This document shows, piece by piece, positions 34,456 through 45,879 of a stretch of 64,000 bases of DNA. The stretch's first letter is position 1. Each line of letters starts with the position of its first letter. A program made the position numbers and the translations under genes. Origin of the DNA: Trichobilharzia regenti (taxonomy: Eukaryota; Platyhelminthes; Trematoda; Strigeidida; Schistosomatidae). The stretch covers positions 94,892,984 through 94,956,983 of the forward strand of contig OX235265.1 of the NCBI GenBank assembly GCA_944472135.2. The letters are read 5' to 3'. Below the pieces are notes generated by a model. That model searched no databases. It was not told the origin of the DNA and saw nothing but the letters and a program-made list of their open reading frames with translations.

Positions 34456-34977
34456 CAAATGTGAACAGCTTGGGAAAATGCAACCATGTTGGAAATGCCT
34501 TTTTGACATACACGCTGAGCCTTTAAATCACGTAAAAGTAGTGACTTGACATTAGTTTTGAAAATTCTAATTGTTTCATTTATACTGATTGTAGCCGATT
34601 TCCACATTTGCTGATCTCATCTTTGACATCTCTCCTATTCTACGCTTTAGTCTGGCAAATAAACAATTATGGACCGATAAACTTGAAATCTCAAACATTT
34701 TACACACTAATAGAGAAACCGACCAGGAATCAACTACCCAGAAAAGGTGCTGAAGGAAATAAAGTTCAGTCTGCAATATGTTGAGAAAACTGCTGAGTGA
34801 AATCCTGCTCCAGGCCACCCAATAAGTGGAGCCTGAATGTGAAACAGTCAGTTAGGCATCCGACAATAACTCAAAGGAGAAGACATCTTATGGGCAACCA
34901 TGGAGCAAGCTAAAGATGATATTAGAGTACAGGATAAATTACAGATGCTCTTCTAAGTATCTCAGGAATAATCATAT
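34456..34977. other. No gene recognised
   Basis: 34490-34600 may be a further scrap of RTE relic; the rest is unassigned. Confidence 0.3.
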
Positions 34978-35715
34978 ATATAGTATTATTGTATTGTTAT
35001 AATTGTTTCCTTTAACTCCTAGAGGAACATAGGGCTTCAGCTGAACTTCTCCACTGCGCTCAGTTCTCTGCTAGAGTTTTTACCTGGCTCCAAGTCTGCC
35101 CACACGCTTTCATCTCCTCTTCACATGGCCTCTTCCAAATCAACCTTGCACTGACGACCAACTCGCCGCTTCCCTTTCGGCCTAGTTCCACTCGAGCAAT
35201 GGCTTGTCTACTTATGTCACTTGACGGTTTCCTAAGAGTATGGTCAATCCATCTCGATTTCTTCTTGCTTATTTATTGCACAATCGATTCCTGGTTGGTT
35301 TGCTCCCAGAGATCTCTGTTGCTGATCTTTTCTGGTAGGCCATCTGATATTGAGTATTGAACGAAGACAGCTGTAAATGCAGGTCTATAGTTTGTTTGAG
35401 ATGCTCTTTATGACGTGCAAAATCTCTGATCCATTCGTATAGTGAGTAGCATTGACTTCACATTGGAGTTGAAAATCCGGATCTTATTTTTGATGCTAAA
35501 TTCTGTTGGCCTCCACACATATTTGAGAGCAATGAAAGCTTGTCTTGCTTTTCCGATTCTTGCTTTGATATCTTCGTCAGTTCCGTTCGCTTGTAGTTGA
35601 GACGATGCTTCCCTGGTGGGTAGGTAAAGGAGGTTGTTTCTTTCAGGTTCTTTCCATTTATCCTGACTGATTGTTGTTTATTGTCATTGTTGCTGTTGCT
35701 GTTGGCTAGAAATAC
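34978..35715 (-). pseudogene. RTE 3' fragment close to the intact SR2-like copy
   Basis: Begins at the 3' tail (plus TTTAACTCCTAGAGGAACAT, 35011-35030) and extends to the glutamine-repeat region (GTTGTTTATTGTCATTGTTG, near 35674). It is nearly colinear with 1190-1870 of the intact copy, with small indels such as a duplicated GTAG-like insert near 35595. It is younger than the relics around it. Confidence 0.8.
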
Positions 35716-36489
35716 TTGTAACTATCTTTCTGCAGACCTTCTAAACGCATTAAACTAGGTTTTAAATTTCACGGGGTACTTTTATGACCAAATAACTCAT
35801 CACATACATCTACAGATGACTACATGCTCATCAGTAATACTACTAACTTTTCTCTTTTTGCCTTTCGCATTAGTCAGTTTTAATAAAATACAATTAATGA
35901 ATGAAGGTTAGTCAATTTCAGTTTTTGTATTTCCTCTTACTAGTTGTTTTCTTTCCTTTTCCTTTGAATTTCTCACTTTTCATTCTTGTCGTTTTATATT
36001 ATCATATTTCAAATGAATAGATTTTAATCATTAATGACACGCGCATACTACTAACTAATCACTCAGTAGAATTATCTCATGATGATGATGATGATGATGA
36101 TGATGACGATGGTGAGTATGATATAAGTAACAGAAATTAATTATTGTGAATTTGAAAAATAAATAAATAACGAAAACTGATAATATCAACTTACACTATC
36201 CGTCATTTCTGTTTCTAATCTCCTTTTTTTTTTAACGAAAACTTTCAAAGACGAAAAAGAAGGATGAACATGAATAACACCCGAAAAAAAAGGAATAAGC
36301 TTTTGCGAAGGAGACGAACACACACTCACAGACACACATTGGGCTGGAGAAAGTAGAAGAGGCATAAGTTGACAAGTGAACTCATTAATGTACATATAAG
36401 CGAAAAAAAAATTAAGAAGCAGAAAAGCTGTTTTATCGTCTTTTTTTTACACTTTTTACACTTTGTTGCTTACAGGAATATTCAAGTAT
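35716..36489. other. No gene recognised; microsatellite
   Basis: A (GAT)n run at 36078-36108. Otherwise AT-rich and unassigned. Confidence 0.4.
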
Positions 36490-36725
36490 TGGTTTTTGTA
36501 GGGATTTTGTTTCTTGATTGGTTGGAGGCTAGCATCATGAGCTGACACCGATTAGAGAACTATTAGGAAATCTGGGAGTACTCGAAAGCTGTTTTGTTAG
36601 CCTAGTTTGGGATTCTTCAGCAGTATGCACCTACCATAGGGGGTTCGAGCCCAGGATCTTCTGGTTTCAAGGCCATTGGAATCCGATCCAATGACTCATG
36701 AGTTCTAACTTCTTCAACAATAGAT
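36490..36725 (-). mobile_element. SINE-3, minus copy
   Basis: Plus strand shows the reverse complement of the family: GTACTCGAAAGCTGTTTTG (hammerhead 3' side), GGGTTCGAGCCCAGG (box B region, near 36648) and the head end near 36700. The core reads CTGCTGAAGA, not a valid hammerhead core. Confidence 0.7.
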
Positions 36726-36804
36726 TTACTAATCCTCGGTGCTTATAAAATGTGGTTGTTTGATAGAATAAGAGTAACGCTGAAAATGATATTGTTATAC
36801 CTTT

Positions 36805-37035
36805 TTTTTATTCCTTCACGTTACCAGTGGAGCATAAGGTTACAAGTTTTAGCTTTGAATTTTCGGTGGTAGTAATGCTCTTCACGGGAAAGGGTTGCTA
36901 ACCTCAAGCACAATCACCCCTCTTTGTCGAAATTATAACCGGCTGAGGGGAGTAGAGGTGTGTGTTGGCTAAGAATCGAACCCTGGACCATGTGTATGGT
37001 TGGTTAGCACTCTATCGCTGAACCACCGATATACT
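36805..37035 (-). mobile_element. SINE-2
   Basis: Minus strand: box A TGGTTCAGCGA (near plus 37015-37025), box B GGGTTCGATTC (plus 36973-36983), an RTE-leader-like block (plus AAGGGTTGCTAACCTC, near 36890) and the RTE-like 3' end (plus CGTTACCAGTGGAGCATAAG, 36819-36838). Confidence 0.8.
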
Positions 37036-37549
37036 TGATAAAAGGAAGAAGATAGCGATCTTCAACACTGTTTCAAAATTAGTGATTCTTCAAGATTCAA
37101 GATTCAAGAATAGGCTACTGTAGATTTTCATCAACAACGAGTGTTTCAGACTCAATATTGAAGATCACGCCGAAAAGATAGGCAAAAATGAACTTCGGCA
37201 ATGAAATTAGAAACAGTCTATCTCCCATCCAAGAATAAATGAACTTTTTATGCGGCTAAGATTCAAATAATTGAGCACATGTAGCCTGTGTTATCCATCT
37301 AAGCCTTTAGAACATACAAAAAATGATGTCACATCTTACTGTCTCTAACAGTTTATATGTAAGTGTGGTCATTCATCGATCGTTTCAAATAAGGGTTTTA
37401 TAGCATATATCTAGACGACTTCAGAAGTAAATGGGGTCCTCTGAACCCATTAGTGGTGAGATCGTACAACCTAGCTCTTCTACTGTGAGACATATTATAC
37501 AGACGGAACATAAAATTAGCATTTACATCTCATTTAAATCTGCTTATAA
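37036..37549. other. No gene recognised
   Basis: Unassigned sequence. Confidence 0.3.
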
Positions 37550-37870
37550 AATGCGAAGATCAGGTGGTAAGGATATACAACAAGGAACTAGAGCAACAAA
37601 CCAATCAACGACCTATCACCAACCCGACAAATATTCAGAAGGAAATGATGTTAGATTCGACATATGCTGAAGATGCCATCAAAAAAGCATCACACCCTAA
37701 GAATCCTCTCTAGTTGAACTGGAATGGGAAACGACTAGTTGGTCGTCGGTCTCAGGGGGATAGAGTGAATATCGTGTGAAGAGTAAATAAAAGTTAATTG
37801 GCAGTCGTAAGTCAGGCTGAGAAAGCTTTCAGAGGGAATGGTGAACTCTTGATGTGTAGCAGAAGGCTTA
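37550..37870 (+). pseudogene. Decayed RTE C-terminal fragment
   Basis: Nucleotides at 37555-37640 parallel the KIRWPEKISNRDLWERTNQ coding region of the intact copy (GAAGATCAGGTGG, AACAAGGAACTAGAGCAACA). Those at 37735-37780 parallel VGRPRVTWRRSCEEE (TAGTTGGTCGTCGGTCTC, GTGTGAAGAG). No 3' tail was seen. Confidence 0.55.
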
Positions 37871-38696
37871 TGTTGGGAATATTTACATCCCCTCACATAT
37901 AAGGCGCTAATTTTTGGGGAAAATGTTGATGAGTGAGTTTAGATTATATGACGCGTTCAATAAAGTGGTTCCTAAAGTTTACAAAACAGCACTCTGGAAC
38001 AAAAATCATTATCCTCTGTTATTGGAAAAATTCAACTAGGTAAGTACTTTGAACATGTATAGGTAATACAGAAAACGCTAGTGAATATTCTAAGAAACAA
38101 TTTGTTTTATATAAATTATGCGTTTTTATAGGGGTCTGGATATTATCACGAATCGGTTTCAGTTATAGCTCACTGAAGACCACGGAATAATTAACATTTG
38201 TCTCGTCTCGATTCGGGGCTCTTCAGAAGTCTGTACTGTCAGCCTCTGCAGTAATCCAATGGGGACTTCAAAGTATAAGTATTAATAATTCGTTGACCAT
38301 TCAGCCACTTCGGTCCAGATTAAGTACGGCGTCAATTCGTGGTGTACTTCTTTCCTCAAACAACATTTCTGATGACCATCCGCTTCACTTTGATGTGTTA
38401 GACTCCACTGGCCAAGGCTTCTCAGTACAGCTTTAGGGCATCCAGCCGGTAGCTACCAATTACTTGAAGTTTGATATTCAGATTATTGGTTTTTTCAGGA
38501 ATTTTTATTATTTTCAGCGTTGGCTTTGACAAGAACGAACACAGTGTGAGGTTATTCAATTGACCGAATTGTCATCATGGTAAGCCTCCTAACCTGAAGG
38601 CATCCACTTCGACCTCTAGTGGTATCGTGGATGTCCCCCGCTGAACAATTCACAACTAGAACTCAACAGCCTTACAGTTCTTGTTTTTCAAAGTGG
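37871..38696. other. Mostly unassigned; SINE-3-like relic near 38125-38290
   Basis: The piece near 38125-38290 resembles a decayed minus SINE-3 (GGGGCTCTTCAGAAGTCTGT). The remainder holds no recognisable gene. Confidence 0.3.
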
Positions 38697-38870
38697 CGTA
38701 GGCGGCATAGCAGTTAGGACGCTCGCCAACCGTGCATGTGGTCCGGGGTTCAGCAGCCGGTCGACGCACAACTGATATTAGTGGTTGGCCAGCTAGATTT
38801 GGGCTATCAATATCACATTCTGAAAATACCGTATCTATACCGAAATACTGTGTAAAACCAAGCTATAATA
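38697..38870 (+). mobile_element. SINE-1, diverged
   Basis: A box-A-like GGCATAGCAGTTAGGACGCT and the box B region (GTCCGGGGTTCAGCAGCC) are altered; the body and LINE-like tail (TCTGAAAATACCGTATCTAT, near 38818) remain. It sits immediately before the LINE that shares its tail. Confidence 0.7.
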
Positions 38871-38929
38871 AAATTAAATTAATTAAATTTACTCTAACTA
38901 GTATCAGTTAGTGACCATTTCTACGTTGA

Positions 38930-40290
38930 AGGACCTAAAAAAATTATAAAGCTATTTGACTCTGTTCCCAGGTCTCTCTTGCTAAGTAAGCTTGCTGCAA
39001 CACAGGCTGAAAGCTGGACAAATAAGTGGTTGCATTCCTATTTTTCTGAAAGGAAGCAGTACACCGTCTACAATGGAAAATCCTCCACTACCTCACTTAC
39101 TTTAGCTGGTGTTCCTCAAGGTGCTGTTCTTTCTCCCTTTCTGTTCTCGTTTTTCTTACATGACTTGCCTCATTCTGATGTAGCCACTTTTGTTAAATAT
39201 GCCGATGACCTCTCGGTTTCTATGCCTGTCAACTCTCAGTCAGATTGTTCCAAATTAAATAGCTTTCTGTCGGAAATTAGTCAGTGGTCCTCTTCAAACG
39301 GACTTAAGCTTAATCCGTCTAAATGTCAGGTAGTCAATTTCACTTTCAGACGTAAATGTGACCTACAGCAACTAGTTAGCTCACATGGCCCCACTCTCAT
39401 TGACGACACAGAGGTTGAAAATACATCTTATGTCAAGTACCTTGGGCTGAGTTTTTCCACCGATCTTTCCTGGTCTTCCCACATCTTGCTAGTTACTAGA
39501 AAGATGTTTCGCTTAACGTTCTACATTAGGAAATTTAGGCAGTCTGGCATAAACCAGTCTTTACTTTCTCAGTTTGTAAATTCTTGTATTCTACCCATCC
39601 TCCTTTACTGCTCCCCATTAGTCTTTCCTGGACTACTTAAGAAAGACTTTGCTTCGCTGAGAAGGGCACTAAAAGCTGTTAGTAGGGCAAGTGGGATATC
39701 GTTAAACCAACTGGTGAACACTATTGTAGATAGACATATTATGTCATGTAAGAAACTAGCGAATACAATATTGTCGGACCCCAAGCATCCTCTCTATACG
39801 CATCTATCTCCTTGCATTTCATCTGGAAGAACTAGAAGCAGCTACAGGAGGCTATATGCTAGGACTACCAAATACAAAAACTCCACAATACCATATCTGG
39901 CACAGCTGTTATGTGATGAGAAATCCGTTAGGTATGACACGATAAACTTACTGCGGCACTCTAACAAATAGTCCCATTAGTTTTTGTTTTCCTTTCCTCG
40001 TTACTATCACACTGTTGTTCTCATCTAGTACCACACATCAACTTTATATTTCAAATCCTGTGTTGCATTGTTTGAAATGAAATACTCTACGTTGTTTTTT
40101 TCTTAATTTTTAATATTTATTTATTTTATTTATTTATAACTAATTTATTTTATTTTTATTTATTTATCTTTGATTTTTAAAAATCTTATATAATTTATGA
40201 GGTAATTAGATGCAATATACTGTAATGCACGCTGAAAATTCCATACCTGTACCACAAATACTGTTTGGAATAAAGCTGTTATTATTATTA
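38930..40290 (+). mobile_element. 5'-truncated CR1/Jockey-type LINE
   Basis: Starts inside the reverse transcriptase and ends with a tail block (40228-40280) and an (ATT)n run (40281-40290). It has no upstream endonuclease. Its last 50 bp are shared with SINE-1. Confidence 0.75.
38943..39971 (+). CDS. CR1/Jockey-type reverse transcriptase, C-terminal part, open frame
   Basis: A partial polyprotein that is open to TAG at 39971. Reading upstream of the TTG at 38979 adds KLFDSVPR, the end of motif A (family FDSVPR), so the frame begins within the polymerase. Then come GVPQGAVLSP (motif B, 44-53 counting from the TTG) and YADD (74-77), followed by thumb and C-terminal regions (KYLGLSFSTDLSW, LLYCSP). 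No stop interrupts roughly 340 codons, which suggests a recent insertion, but the endonuclease and half the polymerase are missing, so it cannot act alone. GVPQG and YADD set it apart from the GVRQG and FADD of the RTE elements here. Confidence 0.85.
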   Translation: MIKLFDSVPRSLLLSKLAATQAESWTNKWLHSYFSERKQYTVYNGKSSTTSLTLAGVPQGAVLSPFLFSFFLHDLPHSDVATFVKYADDLSVSMPVNSQSDCSKLNSFLSEISQWSSSNGLKLNPSKCQVVNFTFRRKCDLQQLVSSHGPTLIDDTEVENTSYVKYLGLSFSTDLSWSSHILLVTRKMFRLTFYIRKFRQSGINQSLLSQFVNSCILPILLYCSPLVFPGLLKKDFASLRRALKAVSRASGISLNQLVNTIVDRHIMSCKKLANTILSDPKHPLYTHLSPCISSGRTRSSYRRLYARTTKYKNSTIPYLAQLLCDEKSVRYDTINLLRHSNK

Positions 40291-40989
40291 TTTACTAATA
40301 TTTAAAGCTTTTTGAAACATCATAATGCAAACTTATCTGCTCTATGTATACAGTTATCAATTGATTTATCAATCAAGAATAAATTACTTGAAGCGGTTTT
40401 GTTTTATACCAATGAGCGTAGTTTTGGTAGCGGTGGGTTGGAACCTGTTTGTGTGTGATTTCAAACTCCGTATATGAATTAACAGAACGACGTGAAGTAG
40501 AGTAACCACGATACAGAAGGATGTGAATTTAGGTAGCTCAACAAACTAAGCAAAGTTGCTGTGAAGACATTTTCAGTTAGGTTGTACATTCGTGGATACA
40601 TAACAAAAGGTTAAGAAAATCTCAGAATTACTTCCGGTCACGGGTTAAAACAGGGTGGATGGTAAAAGAGTTTTATCAAACAAATACGGATAACAATAAA
40701 AAAAGTAATGAGCTCAGACAACTGAGTTAAACTGCGTAAAAGTATTTTCATTCAGGAATTTGATAAGACAAACGTCAGATGCCTTTTTCGGATGCATGTC
40801 GATGACATGAATCTTCAAATCACGCTTATGATTTTACTATGATCATATGTCTTGATCACATTCATTTTTATAAGTATAATCTAAGATTTATCGAATTCTG
40901 AGTAATCGCTCAACTGTTTGAACTGAGAGATTGTGTCTCATTCGGCTTTACACCTAACATAAATGCGCAGCGCTTCTTCCTAAGACATT
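40291..40989. other. No gene recognised
   Basis: AT-rich spacer. Confidence 0.35.
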
Positions 40990-41470
40990 TAGAAGGGAAA
41001 TTTTACTTTATCTAGTTGATAGTGACTAGCTCTGAAATCCAGGATACTCATATCGTCCTGCTTATGACTAGTCAGTTGGATATACCCGCATTCTTCAGTG
41101 AGTAATAATGTTCAAGTTGAGGCTGAAACCACGTAACCACTTTTTCGGATGTCTCAGCATTATTCAATGGGCCACTCAGGCAACAAGATACACCCGTTGT
41201 GAAAGGTAGTCAGTTTTGTGTTTCCTGTTCATTGACTGGACTGAAAAGTTTGGTCTAAATTGACATGCAATCCCTCAGTAAGGATGCCTTTACATTTTCC
41301 AAGGATAAACATGACGTAACTTGATGGTCCCATCCTCTAGGTACGAGTCTCAGTGACAACACCATCACTCACAGGGAATAGCAGATACATCCAGGCAACT
41401 GGTCCTGAAGAGGATGAAATGCCCATCCTAAATTCCATTAGCAGTTAACATCTACCAAACAATGACAACA
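40990..41470. mobile_element. Two Smalpha-type units, minus then plus, decayed
   Basis: 41010-41140 is a minus hammerhead region (CTGACTA where CTGANGA is needed; stem I ATCCA with TGGAT still visible). 41220-41310 is a Smalpha-like tail on the minus strand (complement of GACATGTCAACC). 41330-41465 is a plus unit with GATACATCCAG, CCTGAAGAGGATGAAATG and ATTCCATTAGC. The order minus unit, minus tail, plus unit repeats that at 15.8-16.3 kb. Both cores are dead. Confidence 0.6.
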
Positions 41471-41484
41471 CATTTTTTCCTTTT

Positions 41485-41715
41485 TATCTCTTCGCGTCCC
41501 CAGTGGAAAATGGGGCTTCAACCTAGTGGCTTGAAATTTCTGTAGCACAGGTAGTTAATTTTACAGGATGGCGTTGCGAACGTCGTGCCCAACCTTCTCT
41601 CTTACCAGTCGTATTACTGGCTTAGCTAGGTAAAGGAATGCGTCTGTGGCCGGCGGTCGAACCCCGGACCATGTGTATGGTTGGCAAGCGTCCTAACCGG
41701 TGTACCACAGACGCA
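41485..41715 (-). mobile_element. SINE-2
   Basis: Minus strand: box B GGGGTTCGACC (plus 41656-41666), body with the RTE-leader-like block (plus CAGGATGGCGTTGCGAACGT, 41563-41582) and the RTE-like 3' end (plus CGTCCCCAGTGGAAAATGGG, 41493-41512). Confidence 0.8.
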
Positions 41716-42339
41716 CTGACACCACATTATTTCTTCAGATATCTCTAAGAAATCCTTACCAAAAGCTAACAGGTTAACATTAACAGCCGAACACTCCAGT
41801 CCAGCAAAATCAATCAGTCAATCAGAAAAAAAGCCAAGATTGACAAGATTTAAAAGTAATTTAATTTATCTGTTCAACATCCACTTGATTTTGTTCCTCA
41901 ACTCTTTGCTTTTTTTCTTGTTTCAATTAATCATTTTGAGAATTAAATTAGCTTGATTATTTTTATAGGCATACCCCCAACTTGATTCTAATTCACCTCA
42001 ACTTCTTTTTTTTTACTGGTGAATTTGCATCCCCTGAAAAAAAGTAGAAGAACTCAAAGTATTGATTTCATTTTCTTTATACGAGAAAAAAAACATCTTA
42101 ACTTTTCAGTATTGACAGGATTAGATAAAGCTGTAGTCAAAGATTGTATTGCTGATTTTTCTTTCTATCTTATATAGCACAAAGTAAAAGGAATGTTAAT
42201 AAGGAAGCTGTAGTCTCAAGTATGATTATAGTTTTCTCTCTAAATTTCACATTTTAACTTGTATCAATTTCAATTTACCTATTATAGAATGAAGCAAAGG
42301 CTCCAAGCAGAAATAGCTATACAACACATGAACCAAGTC
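41716..42339. other. No gene recognised
   Basis: AT-rich spacer before the next PLE. Confidence 0.35.
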
Positions 42340-42890
42340 GACACCTGTATATATATATATATATATATATAAACAATTAGTCCCTTTGTAAAATATTATA
42401 TTTGTAAAATCTCAGCGATATTGAAATGAGTAATTCCAACGTTTCGTTCGGCAATCTGGTCCGAACTTCTTCAGGGAAATTAATCGAAATTAACATAACA
42501 GAGGTTTATATATATATAAAAGGAACATCTCTTGTTTTTAAAAAAAAACTTTGTCCAATCATGAGTCATAAAACAAGTATTAACAAGTATAATAAACAAA
42601 ATTGTACGAGTTGTGATCAAAATTTGACCTCAGACTTACGAATATTACAAATTTCGGACCAGATTGCCAAACGAAACGTTGGAATTACTCATTTCAATAT
42701 CGCTGAGATTTACAAATATAATTTTTTACAAATGTCTATTTCTCACTCGGCGCCCAAATATTTTAGAACTACTCTGTCAGATCTTGACTACAGTTCATTT
42801 GAATTAGTCCCTTTACTAAATTTGAATAAAGCATTAAGAAGACAAATTTCGCGAGATGATGGCATCATTTCGTAGTTTCTTTACAAAATG
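42340..42890 (-). repeat. PLE terminal repeat (pseudo-LTR) with hammerhead and inverted arm
   Basis: Read on the minus strand it starts with a 3' untranslated block shared with 24330-24390, then an inverted arm (42653-42720), a TATA-like stretch (plus TTTATATATATATAAAAGG, 42506-42524), the hammerhead (42428-42484) and the other arm (42398-42465). It is colinear with 45880-46085, the leader of another PLE. TATA followed by a hammerhead is the arrangement expected of a PLE terminal repeat. The 149-residue frame over this region is not coding. Confidence 0.75.
42428..42484 (-). ncRNA. Hammerhead ribozyme of PLE type, core intact
   Basis: Minus strand: CTGAAGA (plus 42468-42474) matches the CTGANGA core; stem II is GTTCGG with CCGAAC (6 bp, loop ACCAGATTG); GAA then ACGT, a loop-less self-complementary stem III, then T for cleavage after GTT; stem I is AATTTCC with GGAATT (one bulged T). 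One extra A lies between the core and stem II, which may or may not be tolerated. Hammerheads in PLE terminal repeats are established in general; cleavage here is untested. Confidence 0.75.
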
Positions 42891-42896
42891 AAGCGG

Positions 42897-43590
42897 ACAA
42901 TATCTTCGTTTTACCAGTTTTGTTCCTATCCAGTATAAACAACGTTTCCTAGTGTGTGAAACGTTTGTTCTCAAGGGCCCGAAAAATATGAAAGAGTGAC
43001 TCATTGATGGATGAGCTTCGACATGTACATTCAGTTTTACTAGCCAATGGTTATCCGGAAAACGTTATCACTAGTCACAGTCAAGAAAATCACATCTCGA
43101 AAAGACAGCTTCTGTACCAAAGGAAGCTATCTTTATTAATCTACCATTCAAGGGCGACCAGATTATGCAGTTGACAGCTACCTCAAAGACACTTCGGTCA
43201 GCCATCAAACGCACATTCTACGCCGCCGCATCTCTTTTTCTCACTTGCCGAACATTTTCGATCCCTGTTCCTACGATTAAAGGACGAAATTCTGTGGACT
43301 GAACTTCAAAATGTATCTAGAAGTTCACCTGTAGCTGCGGTGACACCTATATAGGTAGAACCAACAGAATGTTCGAATGTCGTCGAAAAGAACATGTTCC
43401 AAAATGGCTAGTAAATCATATCGAAAATCCTAACGCGATTAATCTTAGTAGAAATCCAGCATCATCCATTGCAAAAAACTTATTAATGTCTGGTCACAAA
43501 ATCAATATAAATAATGAATGTTTCACAATTATTTCCCATAACTCTAATTCATGGTTGGTTATTGAAGGCGATGGAAGCACTTTGGATTAA
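42897..43590 (+). pseudogene. PLE endonuclease copy, paralogous to 23.3-24.05 kb
   Basis: Broken frames with the same order as the 23.3-kb copy: FVPIQYK, MDELRHVHSVLLANGYPEN and an endonuclease with FTCSCGDTYIGRTNRMFE (about 43325-43378), preceded by the same TAG in place of the CIY tyrosine. The open piece 43369-43590 runs to the end of the protein (HVPKWLVNHIENPNAINLSR). The thumb part has frameshifts that the other copy lacks. Confidence 0.8.
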
Positions 43591-43850
43591 TCACATACAG
43601 CCTAGACTGTGTATACGAAAACCAATAGACTTCAATCTTCGCCTACCCTGGACTACATGACCTATCTTAATATGATTGGTCATTAGTATGTACTTTTGTT
43701 TTTATTTAACTGAGTAATTTTCATGAACTTTATTTTATCATTGTTAACCATGTTAGTTGTAAAGCGGTTGTAAAGAAACTAAGAAATGACAATAACATCT
43801 CGCGAAATTTGTCTTCTTAATGCCTTATTCAAATATACATATATATTTTT
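43591..43850 (+). mobile_element. PLE 3' untranslated region
   Basis: Colinear with 24141-24420 of the other copy, ending near CTCGCGAAATTTGTCTTCTT (43799-43818). Confidence 0.65.
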
Positions 43851-44199
43851 TAGAAAACAATGTGAACATTTTATGGAATTGGGGATAAATCAAGTCTACA
43901 TTGAATAGGTTGTTGCATGACAACATGATTTTTGTGTAATGAATCCAATAACCCCTTGAACCTAATCGCTGGATAACTTCAGACACTAGGCCTAATCATA
44001 TACATATATATGCTTAAGAATAAAATGTATCCCCTAAGCATGCAATCTTCAGTGTCTCAGTATATATATATATATACATGAAATCATTCCTATATACATT
44101 AATTATCATATTTAAAATAAGATTTCCTTGCAAAGAGTGAATCAGTGCTACAGGAACACTGTGTAGGTTTTATTCGTAGTATTAACTAGCCATGTTCTT
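43851..44199. other. No gene recognised; (TA)n run
   Basis: A (TA)n run near 44061-44076. Otherwise unassigned. Confidence 0.35.
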
Positions 44200-44530
44200 A
44201 ATATAAAGACCATGTGTTCAGATGGGATGAATAACAATGGAACTCTAGAAATGAATCAAACAGGAAGAAGTAAATGGTGATGAGTTGCACGTGTTATGAG
44301 GGGATATGCAAGTGACATCACTTATCCCAGACAGACGCTTGGATGGAACCCAAATCGTGAGCGAGTGTTCCGATGTGGCTTCAAGAGTGGAATGGAGAGG
44401 ATTAAATGATTAGAAAGCAGAAGCATTGGTCTATCAGTTGTGTAGGAAGAATCTAGTGGAATGGAGACTCATAACTAAGGCCTCATGTTCATCCTGGAAT
44501 ACAAGGGTGAATAATAATGATAATAATAAG
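44200..44530 (+). pseudogene. Decayed RTE 3' end with (AAT)n tail
   Basis: Parallels the intact copy from the GHTLRKPSSDITRQALEWNP region (ATGGAACCCAAATCGTGAGC near 44343) to the tail (AAGGCCTCATGTTCATCCTG and (AAT)n, 44479-44530). The frame is broken throughout. Confidence 0.65.
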
Positions 44531-44756
44531 CAATAAGTTTTACATTTAGTCTCTATGGCAAAAATACATGAAAATAGAACTTATTCCATGACATTTTTTC
44601 TGCTTTTCGATTGTTTGCTAATCATTTTAGGCGAAACTAGTCAGCCTTTGATGTGTTACACACAGGATAAAACCTGTAATACTAAACACCATCTGATGAT
44701 GTATACAAAGTACAGACATTGAGATTTATACTTTATAAAAACTGATTTGGCACATT

Positions 44757-45160
44757 GTTATGAGGATGCTTTTGGGTTCCAGTGGGCTTCAACGACATAT
44801 TGCTACTTCATCATGTTACTTGTACATCTTTTTGACTGTCTCCCTGAATGCTTCAGGCTGCCATCTTCTCCATCTCACTTCTGAACCCACGTTCAACTGG
44901 TCGCTTCCTCCAATTCAGATCAAACTGAGAGCTTGCTTGGTGGTCAGTGCTATTCATTGGTATGCCGAATCCATTTCGCTCCTCTCTGTATATTTTTTGA
45001 GTAATAAATTCTTAGTTGGTTCGTTTTCAAAGTTATCACTTGTTCATTATTTCTAGTCGGCTATCTGATTTTCAGTATAGAAAGAAATCAGAAGTTGATT
45101 GAAGTTATCAGTAGCATGTTGGGCATTGTGTCTTCCAGTGACACTGTAAGTCTGTTTATC
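44757..45160 (-). pseudogene. Decayed RTE copy, C-terminal part
   Basis: Plus strand TTGGGTTCCAGTGGGCTTCA (44769-44788) is the complement of the RTE 3' end, followed by segments parallel to the relics at 46.9 and 57.4 kb (CTTGGTGGTCAGTGC, TTCTTAGTTGGTTCGTT). No open frame of the enzyme remains; the plus-strand frame over it is incidental. Confidence 0.55.
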
Positions 45161-45879
45161 CAACTGCAAGCATTTATTTGACATTAGTATTAAAACTGGA
45201 AATCTTGCAGTTTACTGTGATTTTATCAGTAACTATAGTGATTTCAAAAGAATAAAGGTTAGGCTCGTATAGCATTTCAATAAATTCATCATAGTAAAAT
45301 TAAACTCAAAATATGTGATGTCATTTCGTTCAGATAGCAGACAGGTAATTAAAAAAATAAGAGTGAAAGAGCATAAACAATGACTAAAGGTGGTTCCAAA
45401 GACCTCTGAAGACTTAGAGAGAATAAAAAACAGATCAGCGATTGTACTTCATTCGATAGAAACGGTACAGAAAATCAATTTTGATAAGACTAAGGTTCTA
45501 CAGAAAGGTTTTGGTTTGGGTAAAGAAATATTCACTGACCACAGTAACCCTACATATATTGGTAAATCCGAACACTTTGAACAGACGTGAAGGTTCGATG
45601 TTAGCTGATGGATGGCAGTTCCCGATTAATTATTACAAATGCTAATGTATCACTAATCAGTCATACTTGATCTAAATTCTCGATTTTCTATATCTTCTTA
45701 TGGCGAGCCTAAAAAATCATTTACAGCTGTTTATGCATACACACACACGACTGTATACTGCATATGCACATCTATTTTGATATTCAGTTATCTACGACTG
45801 TGAACTTCAGTCGAACGCATTGACTAATACGCGAAAGTACACTCTGTTTACAGTATTTAACAAAATTAAACGGATATTT
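45161..45879. other. No gene recognised
   Basis: AT-rich spacer. Confidence 0.35.

Noticed and set aside
42426..42875. 149-residue open frame
   Set aside because: Lies on the opposite strand of a PLE terminal repeat with a hammerhead; no protein motif.
44760..45056. 98-residue plus-strand frame
   Set aside because: It is the complement of a decayed RTE copy.
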